A stretch of DNA of 16,621 nucleotides from DASUTW01 sp035513995 (GTDB lineage: Bacteria > Actinomycetota > UBA4738 > CALAEC01). A program made the position numbers and the translations under genes. The stretch lies in contig DATKBL010000033.1 in NCBI GenBank assembly GCA_035513995.1, positions 1-16,621 of the forward strand. The letters are read 5' to 3'. Within the stretch, counting starts at the first letter, position 1, and the number at the start of each line of letters is the position of its first letter. Shown here piece by piece: positions 6,781 to 12,619 of this stretch. The notes beneath the pieces were generated by a model. That model was given only the letters and a program-made list of their open reading frames with translations. It ran no database searches and was not told the DNA's origin.

Positions 6781-8145
6781 TCAGACCCTCCCGCTGCGCC
6801 CGGCGAGCTGCACGAGTCGCCGGTTGACCGCGTCGAGCACGGCACGGGCGCCGGTCCAGTCGGGCTGGTCGCGACGCTCCAGGACGGCGCCGACGAACCG
6901 CTCGCCCTCCATGCGGACCTCCGAGATCAGGACGTCGACGCCCTCCTTCGTGGTGGCGACGTACAGCCCCTCGATCACGACGTCGGTGTCGAGAAGGGGC
7001 CGCAGGGCGTCGGCCACCGCCTGCGCGGCCGCGAAATAGCGGCCCGCGCGCGTCGCGCGACCGTGACCCCGCCCACGGATCTCCCGCTCGTTCCACGCGA
7101 CGCGGACATCCGCGGTCGCCTCCCCGTTCCCGCTGAGGGCCACGTCGATCAGACGGATCCGCGGCTCCTGCGTGCCGAGCGCCGAGGCTACGAGGCGCTG
7201 CTCCTCGATCCCGGCGGGCTCGGCCGTGATGCGCTCGGCCTCGGCGGCGGATTCAACCTTCGGCTCGACCGGCGCCTCAGGCTCAGGGATCTCGACGGCG
7301 GGCGGCTCGGGGACGGTCGGCCCGACCCTCCGTATGGTCCCTGCGGTCGGTCCGCCGCCCCAGGCCTCGATCGCCCGCCGCGCCTCGGCGACCTCGATCC
7401 ACTCGGCCACGATCCCCGACCCCTCGAGCGAGCGCTCCACCTCGCGGCGAGCGAGCTCCGCGTTCGACTTCTCGGTGGGGAGGAGCCGGGCCACACCGCT
7501 CAGAACCTCCGCCCAGGCGACCCCCGTGATCGCCCGGAGGCGATCCTCGAGCTCGCCCTGCGGGCGCTCCCGGCGCTCCGACGCGCGAACCCAGTCCAGC
7601 AGGTAGCGGGAGAAGCGGAACGGCTCCTGGCCTCCAGAGATCGTCGTGCCGGTCGCCAACAGCACGTTGGTCCCGCCCGTGCCCAGCCAGCGAGCGATGC
7701 TGACCTCATCGGCAGGCTCCTCCACGCCGAGCAGCGAGCTTCGGGCGAGCGCCGCGAGCACCGCGATCGACGCCCCATCGAGCCCGCGCGGCTCGATCCG
7801 CAGGCCCTCGCCCCGAGGCGAGAGCTCGATAAGCGCGATGGCGTCGGCCTCGACCTCGCTCAGCAGCCAGCGGAGGACGCCACCGACCACGTCCTCGTCC
7901 GGAGTGATCGCTCGCAGGAGGGCCGGGGTGTCGAGCTCCACCCGCTCCGCGGCGGGCGTCCGCGGCCACGGCTCCTCGGTTCGGCCGCCTCGCACAAGGC
8001 GAAGGATGACGACGACGGTGAGGATGAGGGCCGCGACCCACCCGGCGACGGCGAGCCAGAACCACACGGGAGCGGGGAGACCCAGGACCTCCGCGGGGGA
8101 GATCTGTGAAACGAGGGACTCCGAACCCATGCCTGCTTCGGGCAC
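6781..8145 (-). CDS. Single-pass membrane protein with large cytoplasmic part, function unknown
   Basis: 454 residues. The GTG at 8145 has a perfect AAGGAGGT three nt upstream, so I prefer it to ATG 8130. One membrane helix (about 26-51) is followed by basic RLVRGG, putting the rest in the cytoplasm. Residues about 72-190 look like a GAF-like alpha/beta domain. About 200-262 is helical and charged. Residues 273-315 form a Pro/Glu-rich linker. A compact C-terminal alpha/beta domain (about 328-446) has the order strands, helix (RYFAAAQAVADAL), strands, helix (GARAVLDAVNRRL). That C-terminal pattern resembles regulatory domains of the LeuA C-terminal kind, but I cannot assign it. It probably forms an operon with the winged-helix gene 142 bp upstream. 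No catalytic motif is visible. Confidence 0.65.
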   Translation of the reverse strand: MPEAGMGSESLVSQISPAEVLGLPAPVWFWLAVAGWVAALILTVVVILRLVRGGRTEEPWPRTPAAERVELDTPALLRAITPDEDVVGGVLRWLLSEVEADAIALIELSPRGEGLRIEPRGLDGASIAVLAALARSSLLGVEEPADEVSIARWLGTGGTNVLLATGTTISGGQEPFRFSRYLLDWVRASERRERPQGELEDRLRAITGVAWAEVLSGVARLLPTEKSNAELARREVERSLEGSGIVAEWIEVAEARRAIEAWGGGPTAGTIRRVGPTVPEPPAVEIPEPEAPVEPKVESAAEAERITAEPAGIEEQRLVASALGTQEPRIRLIDVALSGNGEATADVRVAWNEREIRGRGHGRATRAGRYFAAAQAVADALRPLLDTDVVIEGLYVATTKEGVDVLISEVRMEGERFVGAVLERRDQPDWTGARAVLDAVNRRLVQLAGRSGRV

Positions 8146-8148
8146 TCG

Positions 8149-8156
8149 ACCTCCTT
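8149..8156 (-). promoter_or_regulatory. Perfect Shine-Dalgarno AAGGAGGT
   Basis: AAGGAGGT on the minus strand, three nt before the GTG at 8145. It fixes the start of the membrane protein and contrasts with the genes here that appear leaderless. Confidence 0.75.
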
Positions 8157-8287
8157 CCGACGCACGGCACGAACGAGCGCGGTCCCCGGCCCAGGAAACC
8201 AGAGGAGCAGGCCCCTCCGCAATCGCCCAACGGCGTCATCCCGGGGGGGTGGTCCGTCTGTCGGTCGTCTGGGGGAAGGGTCCGGCC

Positions 8288-8917
8288 TCAGGCGTCCTTC
8301 TTGGAGAGGACGTCGAGGATCGCCTTGGCGTCCGAGTCCTCCAAGGGGGTCGCGGGGCGACGCTGGGCCGCCTCGATGATCCGCCGGAGGTTCGACTCGG
8401 TCATCTCGAGCCGCTGGCGGAGGGCCCGCGACTCCTGCTCGATCTGGGCGGCGCGCTGGCGGTCTCGCGAGGCCGCTCGGGTCGCCTCCAGCGCCTCTCG
8501 GCGAGCCGCCTCGCTCTCGGCTCTCGCGCGCTCGAGTGAGGCTCGCAGCTCGGCGGTCTCCGCCGAGAGCTCGATCAGGCGCTCCACGATCACCCGGCCC
8601 ACCTGCTCGTAGGTGGGAAGGTCCTCGTCGCCGGACTCGGCGTCGCGCCGCGTCCGCTTCCGCGTGGGACGCCGCACGGTAGCAGGCTCCCCCGGCTCCA
8701 GCGGCCTCGCGTCGAGGAGGCGGTACCGCTCGCCCTCCTGCTCGAGGCGCCCGCGGGCGAGGAGTGCCCGGACCGCCCTGGCCACGGCCAGCCGATTCTC
8801 GATCCCGACCTCCTGCGCGAGCTCGGCGGGCGTAGCGGGCACGACCTCGCCGACCTCCGCCCGCTCGGCGGCGGCCGCGAGGATGCCGTTGCTCTCGCGC
8901 AGGCTCTGCTCGTTCAT
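8288..8917 (-). CDS. Winged-helix DNA-binding protein with C-terminal coiled coil
   Basis: 209 residues from ATG 8917. The N-terminal 68 residues look like a winged helix: a first helix, ATPAELAQEVGIEN (28-41) as the helix-turn-helix, AVARAVRALLARGRLEQEGERYRLL (44-68) as recognition helix and wing. A basic linker (RRPTRKRTRR, 82-91) is followed by a long charged coiled coil (about 106-186) rich in Glu, Arg and Ala, ending in an acidic/Lys tail. This suggests a dimeric DNA-binding protein, possibly a chromosome-organising or regulatory factor. The frame stays open upstream to a TTG at 9064, but I reject that because the upstream residues are low-complexity and GTGTACAAAT, probable promoter sequence, lies just before ATG 8917. 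It probably heads an operon with the membrane protein downstream. No ligand or enzymatic domain is seen. Confidence 0.65.
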   Translation of the reverse strand: MNEQSLRESNGILAAAAERAEVGEVVPATPAELAQEVGIENRLAVARAVRALLARGRLEQEGERYRLLDARPLEPGEPATVRRPTRKRTRRDAESGDEDLPTYEQVGRVIVERLIELSAETAELRASLERARAESEAARREALEATRAASRDRQRAAQIEQESRALRQRLEMTESNLRRIIEAAQRRPATPLEDSDAKAILDVLSKKDA

Positions 8918-8924
8918 CGTCAGT

Positions 8925-8934
8925 ATTTGTACAC
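8925..8934. repeat. Left arm of 10-bp inverted repeat (operator or promoter dyad)
   Basis: ATTTGTACAC, perfectly complementary in reverse to GTGTACAAAT at 9057-9066, with 122 bp between. On the minus strand this arm reads GTGTACAAAT and lies 7 nt before the ATG at 8917, in the promoter position of the winged-helix gene. Confidence 0.6.
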
Positions 8935-8992
8935 CGTCGGGAGCGGCGTGATCGGCTCGGGATCCGGACGAAGTCCCCGAACGGTGCCCGCC

Positions 8993-9051
8993 GGGGCGCC
9001 CGGCCGCAGAAAGAGTGACAAGACCATCCGCCCCTCTTGCGCGGGCGCCCC
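8993..9051. repeat. Long imperfect hairpin inside the intergenic inverted repeat
   Basis: GGGGCGCCCG (8993-9002) pairs with CGGGCGCCCC (9042-9051). Inside, gc (9006-9007) with gc (9039-9040) and aagag (9011-9015) with ctctt (9034-9038) extend the arm around an 18-nt loop. It lies within the flanking 10-bp repeat, so the region can fold as a closed branched structure on either strand. Whether it is transcribed is unknown. Confidence 0.4.
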
Positions 9052-9056
9052 CCTCC

Positions 9057-9066
9057 GTGTACAAAT
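9057..9066. repeat. Right arm of 10-bp inverted repeat (operator or promoter dyad)
   Basis: GTGTACAAAT on the plus strand, mate of 8925-8934. It stands 6 nt before the strong hairpin at 9073-9106, so if it is a -10 region the transcript would begin at or just before that hairpin. Confidence 0.6.
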
Positions 9067-9072
9067 CGTCCT

Positions 9073-9112
9073 GGAACCGCGGGAGTCTTCGGACTCTCGC
9101 GGTTCCGTCTTT
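9073..9112 (+). terminator. Strong UUCG-loop hairpin, terminator-like, in a divergent intergenic region
   Basis: Arms 9073-9087 and 9092-9106 pair over 15 bp with one G-U wobble around the loop TTCG, followed by gtcttt (9107-9112). This has the look of an intrinsic terminator on the plus strand. No annotated plus-strand gene lies directly upstream, so it either ends a small RNA, insulates the amidohydrolase promoter at 9121, or acts as a stable 5' leader. Confidence 0.6.
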
Positions 9113-9120
9113 CCCGCCAC

Positions 9121-9149
9121 TTGCCCGCCTCTCGGCGCGGGGCCAGACT
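9121..9149 (+). promoter_or_regulatory. Leaderless promoter of the amidohydrolase gene
   Basis: TTGCCC (9121-9126) and CAGACT (9144-9149) are separated by 17 bp; the ATG at 9157 follows after 7 nt, leaving no room for a ribosome site. This supports ATG 9157 over longer N-termini. Confidence 0.5.
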
Positions 9150-9156
9150 GCTCCGG

Positions 9157-10179
9157 ATGCGCGTCGTCGCCACCGACCTCCATCGAGACCACCACCCGCG
9201 GACCGAGTTCGTGCTCGGACGGGTCGTCTCCGCGTTCGAGATGCCGGAGAGGGTCGAGCGGATCATCGAGGCCGTGCGCGACTCCCACTCGATCATCGAG
9301 TCCGCCGAGCACGGGCGCGGACCACTGGAGCGGGTCCACGAGCCCGCATACCTCGACCACCTCGAGACCGCGTGGGCCGACTGGGTCGCCGAAGGGGGCG
9401 AGGGGCCCCTCGTGGCAGACACGTTCGCGCTCGAGGCCGTGGCGGCGAGCTCGCCGCCACGCGGCGCGGAGGCGCGTGTCGGCGCGTACACCTTCGACGC
9501 CTCCACGCCGATCCTCGAGGGGACCTGGCGGGCGGCCCTCGCGGCGGCCGACTGCGCGCTCACGGCGGCGGACCTCCTGCTCGGCGGCGATCGCGCCGCC
9601 TACGCCCTCTGCCGGCCGCCGGGGCATCACGCGGGCCGGTCCTTCTCGGGAGGCTACTGCTACGTGAACAGCGCGGCCGTGGCGGCGGCCGCGCTGCGGG
9701 AGGCGGCGGGTCCGGTAGCGATCCTCGACCTCGACTACCACCACGGGAACGGGACGCAGTCGATCTTCTGGGACGACCCCACGGTGCTCTACGCCTCGCT
9801 CCACGCGGATCCCGACCTCGAGTACCCCTACTTCACGGGCAGGGCCGACGAGCGGGGTACGGGAGAGAGCGTCCTGAACCTCCCGCTGCCGTTCGACACC
9901 GAGGACGACGCGTACCTCGAGACGGCCCAGGGGGCGCTCGAGCGCATCGCCGAGCACGCGCCGGAGGCCCTGATCGTGTCGCTGGGGCTGGACGGGCACG
10001 AGGACGACCCGATGGGCCGGTTCTCTCTGACCGACGAGGCTTTCCGGGCGCTCGGGACCATGGTCGCCGGCCTCGGACCGCCGATCCTCGTGGTCCAGGA
10101 GGGAGGCTACGCCCTCGATTCGCTGGGGCGGGTCGTCCGCGCCTTCCTCGACGCGGTGGATCAGGGTCCGGTCGCGTAG
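9157..10179 (+). CDS. Histone deacetylase-family enzyme, acetylpolyamine amidohydrolase type
   Basis: Zinc-dependent deacetylase of 340 residues, the size of bacterial acetylpolyamine amidohydrolase (AphA, 341). The active site is complete: RPPGHHAG (153-160, with H157/H158), DLDYHHGNGTQ (191-201, zinc ligands D193 and H195), GLDGHEDDP (277-285, third ligand D279) and EGGYAL (315-320, Y318 as transition-state tyrosine). These positions are within a few residues of those I recall for AphA (H158/H159, D195, H197, D284, Y323), favouring polyamine deacetylation over an AcuC or eukaryotic-type role. It is cytoplasmic, with no signal or membrane segment. It is a single gene with its own promoter; its 3' end overlaps the convergent protease gene by 19 bp. 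Substrate is inferred; fold and catalytic competence are clear. Confidence 0.88.
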   Translation: MRVVATDLHRDHHPRTEFVLGRVVSAFEMPERVERIIEAVRDSHSIIESAEHGRGPLERVHEPAYLDHLETAWADWVAEGGEGPLVADTFALEAVAASSPPRGAEARVGAYTFDASTPILEGTWRAALAAADCALTAADLLLGGDRAAYALCRPPGHHAGRSFSGGYCYVNSAAVAAAALREAAGPVAILDLDYHHGNGTQSIFWDDPTVLYASLHADPDLEYPYFTGRADERGTGESVLNLPLPFDTEDDAYLETAQGALERIAEHAPEALIVSLGLDGHEDDPMGRFSLTDEAFRALGTMVAGLGPPILVVQEGGYALDSLGRVVRAFLDAVDQGPVA

Positions 10180-11363
10180 GAGATGCGCTCCGGCGCGGGC
10201 GGGTGCGTGAACAGGAACCGGTAGGCGACGGGCCCGGGATCGAGGTCGGAGAGGTTCCGCAGCGCGAGGCCGCGCTGCGTCGCCGCGTACACCTCCGGGT
10301 CGCCGGTCAGCGACAGCGCGTACCGATCGGCTTCCTTCTCGAACGCGCGCGAGACGAGGTTCGCCGGAGGCAGGGCCGCCAGGTTGAGGAGCGCGATCGC
10401 GAGCAGAAGGGCCGGGAGCATCCGCGGGTCGGCGACCCCGCTGGCCCCCGTCGCCTCAGCCGCGGCGCCGCGCCGCGCGAGGAGCCAGAGCAGGACCAGC
10501 ACCCCGGCCGCGCCGACGGCACCGATCAGCGTCCCCCACAGCACGTGGCCGCCGCGCCGATGCCCCAGCTCGTGGGCGACGACCACCTCGACCTCCTCGA
10601 GGGGTGCCGACCGCAGGAGGGTGTCGTAGAGCACCAGTCGCTTGGTGTCGCCGAACCCCGACACGTAGGCGTTCTCCTTCCTCGTGCGGCGGCTGGCGTC
10701 GGCGACCAGCACGCCCTCGATCGGTAAGCCCGCTCGGTCGGCCAGCGACTCGAAGCGCTCGGCGGCCGGCCCCCGGAGGGGCTCGAACCGGTTGAAGAGC
10801 GGCTCGACGACGACCGGCCACACGAACGAGGCGGACAGGACGAGGGCGGCGGTGGCCGGCGCGAGCAGCGCCGGCCACCGCCGCGGGAACCTCCTCACGA
10901 CCCAGACCGCCGCCGCGTAGGCGGGGATCGAGACCGCGAGCGAGACCGCCACCGACCTCCCCACGTCGGACAGCCAGCCCCACACCGTCTGCGTCGAGAA
11001 GCCCCACTCGTGCTCGTGCAGGTACCCGGCCCAGAACGAGACCGGCAGCCTGACCAGGACGCGGAGCACCACGATCGCGGCGATCGCCAAGATCGCTCCC
11101 CGAACCCAGCGGGGGCCTCGCAGACGCCCCAGCCATGCCCCGGCGCCGGTGAAGGCGAGGGACGCCAGGAGCCCCAGGTCGAGCGCGACCCGGAGGGCGA
11201 ACGCGCGGTGCAGAGGCGCCCGGTAGGCGTCCGCGCGGGCGATCGCTTCCTCGGGGAAGACCCGCTCGGCGACGACGTCGGCGCGGTCAACGCCCGAGAT
11301 CACCCACACCGCGACCAGGAGGATGATCGGTGCTCCGATCAGGATGGCCCGGCGAGGCCTCAC
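10161..11363 (-). CDS. M48-family (Ste24/CAAX protease-like) integral membrane zinc protease
   Basis: 400 residues with several membrane helices (about 6-24, 57-78, 87-108, 136-157, 168-187, 276-297, 313-334). The catalytic motif is HELGH (264-268), and the third zinc ligand is E342 in the FEKEAD motif. The stretch NAYVSGFGDTKRLVLYDTLL (231-250) and the tail FTHPPAPERI (385-394) are typical of Ste24/CAAX protease 1, while the length also fits that family rather than the shorter HtpX. It probably degrades or processes membrane proteins. GTG 11363 is 19 bp after the infA stop, so the two are probably co-transcribed; the ribosome site is weak (ggggaag). Its 3' end overlaps the amidohydrolase gene by 19 bp. 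Bacteria lack classical prenylated CAAX substrates, so a quality-control role is more likely. Confidence 0.88.
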   Translation of the reverse strand: MRPRRAILIGAPIILLVAVWVISGVDRADVVAERVFPEEAIARADAYRAPLHRAFALRVALDLGLLASLAFTGAGAWLGRLRGPRWVRGAILAIAAIVVLRVLVRLPVSFWAGYLHEHEWGFSTQTVWGWLSDVGRSVAVSLAVSIPAYAAAVWVVRRFPRRWPALLAPATAALVLSASFVWPVVVEPLFNRFEPLRGPAAERFESLADRAGLPIEGVLVADASRRTRKENAYVSGFGDTKRLVLYDTLLRSAPLEEVEVVVAHELGHRRGGHVLWGTLIGAVGAAGVLVLLWLLARRGAAAEATGASGVADPRMLPALLLAIALLNLAALPPANLVSRAFEKEADRYALSLTGDPEVYAATQRGLALRNLSDLDPGPVAYRFLFTHPPAPERISYATGP

Positions 11364-11382
11364 GGGGGGCTTCCCCGCCGGA

Positions 11383-11703
11383 TCAGCGGTGCCGGTAGAC
11401 GATGCGGCCGCGCGTTAGGTCGTACGGGGAGAGCTCCACCGTTACGCGGTCGCCCGGGAGGATGCGGATGTAGTGCTTGCGCATCTTGCCCGAGATGTGG
11501 CCGAGGATGTTGTGCCCGTTGTCGAGGTCGATGCGGAACATCACGTTGGGGAGGGCCTCCACGATCGTGCCATCGACCTGGAGCGCGTCCTCCTTCTGAG
11601 GGCCCGCGCGCTCTACCCGCCTGGCCCGCTGCTCGGCCGTGAGCGGCTGCCGCCTGCCCGCGGAGCGGCGAGGTGGCGGTCTGCGCCCCTTCCTCCGTGC
11701 CAT
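11383..11703 (-). CDS. infA: Translation initiation factor IF-1 with Arg-rich N-terminal extension
   Basis: Residues 37-106 match bacterial IF-1 over its whole OB-fold: KEDALQVDGTIVEALPNVMF, then LDNGHNILGHISGKMRKHY and IRILPGDRVTVELSPYDLTR (quoted in parts) and RGRIVYRHR. IF-1 binds the 30S A site during initiation. Normal IF-1 is about 72 residues; here 36 extra precede it, with 12 Arg and one Lys. The extension seems real: no ATG, GTG, TTG or CTG codon lies between residue 1 and the IF-1 core, and the ATG at 11703 stands 7 nt after a TACCCT hexamer, a leaderless layout. The gene is not next to rpmJ or rpsM as in the usual ribosomal cluster, so this may be a second copy; that cannot be decided from the window. 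Confidence 0.92.
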   Translation of the reverse strand: MARRKGRRPPPRRSAGRRQPLTAEQRARRVERAGPQKEDALQVDGTIVEALPNVMFRIDLDNGHNILGHISGKMRKHYIRILPGDRVTVELSPYDLTRGRIVYRHR

Positions 11704-11710
11704 GCGCCCA

Positions 11711-11716
11711 AGGGTA
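11711..11716 (-). promoter_or_regulatory. Leaderless -10 element of infA
   Basis: TACCCT on the minus strand, 7 nt before the infA ATG. No good -35 is visible; upstream sequence is the end of the membrane protein gene. Confidence 0.45.
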
Positions 11717-11728
11717 GCAGGTGGTCGA

Positions 11729-12097
11729 TCAGCCGATGCCGAGCCCCGTCATCAGCGCGCGCAGCGTGAGCCCGAAGATGAAGAAGGACCCCACCGCGAA
11801 GGGGGCCCACGGGCGGTCGACGAAGGCCTCGCGCGCCAGCCAGTGCGCGCCGACGAGGATCAACACGGGGAAGGCCACCCCGTAGAGGTAGTGGAGAATG
11901 CCCCGGGTGCCGCCCATCGCAAGCAGGGCCAGCCCGACCAGGAGCTGGAGGATCAGGGCCGCCTGGAGGGTCCCCAGCAGCCACCAGAAGGCCTTCCCCG
12001 GGCCCCTCCTGATGAGCCACGTCGCCAGGCCCCACAGGGCCAGCAGGGCGAAGCCGCCCACGATCGCGAAGCCGACGAACGAGTGCACGCCGTTCAC
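11729..12097 (-). CDS. Four-helix integral membrane protein, function unknown
   Basis: 122 residues forming four membrane helices (about 5-29, 36-61, 67-88, 97-118). A histidine near the start of helix 1 (H5), HYLYG before helix 3 (69-73) and H85 within it are suggestive, as histidines in membrane helices can bind haem, but nothing more supports that. The gene follows the proteasome activator by 9 bp, and GAGGT overlapping that gene's TGA stop serves as its ribosome site, so the two are an operon and translation may be coupled. The start is GTG. I recognise no named family. Confidence 0.7.
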   Translation of the reverse strand: MNGVHSFVGFAIVGGFALLALWGLATWLIRRGPGKAFWWLLGTLQAALILQLLVGLALLAMGGTRGILHYLYGVAFPVLILVGAHWLAREAFVDRPWAPFAVGSFFIFGLTLRALMTGLGIG

Positions 12098-12106
12098 GGG
12101 CAGACC

Positions 12107-12586
12107 TCAGAGGTACTGGCCCGGGGGGCCCTGTCCCGGCTGGCCCGGCAGGCCGCTGGGCAGGCCGCGGCGGCGCATCTCCTCGAGCTGCTGCCGCGCC
12201 TGCATCTGCTGGGCCCAGAGCGCCGCCTGGATCCCGTGGAAGAGCCCCTCGAGCCAGCCGACGAGCTGCGCCTGGGCGACGCGGATCTCCGACTCCGTGG
12301 GCGTGTCGTCGAAGGGCACGGCGAGCGCGTCGAGCTCGCGCCGGAGGTCCTCGGTCAGCACGTCCTTGAGCTCGACGAGCGATCGATCGTAGATCTCCTG
12401 GAGCCGCTTGCGACCCCCCTCGTCGAGCGACGAGTGCCTGGCCTCCTCGAGCAGCTCCCGGATCATCGATGCGATGCGCAGGAGCTTGGCCGGTTGCTCG
12501 ACGACGTCCCCGCCGCCGTCGTCCTCCTTCTCCCCCGCCCCGGCCGAGGGCATGATGACGTCTGGCTTCCGCTGATCGTCGTCCAT
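12107..12586 (-). CDS. bpa: Bacterial proteasome activator Bpa/PafE
   Basis: 159 residues with the features of Bpa/PafE (mycobacterial Rv3780 family, about 174 residues): acidic disordered N-terminus (1-32), a helical domain (about 33-140) that in the family assembles into a dodecameric ring, then a Gly/Pro/Gln-rich tail ending GQYL. That C-terminal GQYL docks into the 20S proteasome alpha-ring pockets and opens the gate without ATP, allowing degradation of unfolded proteins independently of Pup. ATG 12586 lies 6 nt after a TACGCT hexamer (leaderless); a GTG at 12601 would put the promoter inside the gene. It implies that the genome encodes 20S proteasome subunits, which are not in this window. 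It is followed by the four-helix protein in one operon. Confidence 0.9.
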   Translation of the reverse strand: MDDDQRKPDVIMPSAGAGEKEDDGGGDVVEQPAKLLRIASMIRELLEEARHSSLDEGGRKRLQEIYDRSLVELKDVLTEDLRRELDALAVPFDDTPTESEIRVAQAQLVGWLEGLFHGIQAALWAQQMQARQQLEEMRRRGLPSGLPGQPGQGPPGQYL

Positions 12587-12592
12587 GGCTAC

Positions 12593-12598
12593 AGCGTA
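12593..12598 (-). promoter_or_regulatory. Leaderless -10 element of bpa
   Basis: TACGCT on the minus strand, 6 nt before the ATG at 12586. This is the same hexamer as the plus-strand -10 at 5397-5402. No convincing -35. Confidence 0.45.
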
Positions 12599-12619
12599 CA
12601 CGCGGCGGCTCAGACCGCC

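Noticed and set aside
8918..9064. N-terminal extension of the winged-helix protein from TTG 9064
   Set aside because: The extra residues are low-complexity, the region carries promoter-like repeats and secondary structure, and ATG 8917 gives a well-formed protein.
8925..9066. MITE-like or transposon remnant bounded by 10-bp terminal inverted repeats
   Set aside because: No adjoining target-site duplication: a shared cgtc near both ends is not directly abutting on the left. The arms fit promoter or operator positions better.
8935..9072. Fragments resembling RNase P, 6S or SRP RNA (for example agtccccg, cagaaag)
   Set aside because: Too short for RNase P, no conserved SRP loop, and the matching strings are only a few bases long. 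Kept only as an unknown structured region.
10776..10800. tRNA T-loop-like GGTTCGAGCCCC on the minus strand
   Set aside because: It lies inside the M48 protease frame (residues NRFEPLRG) with no acceptor, D or anticodon stems around it.
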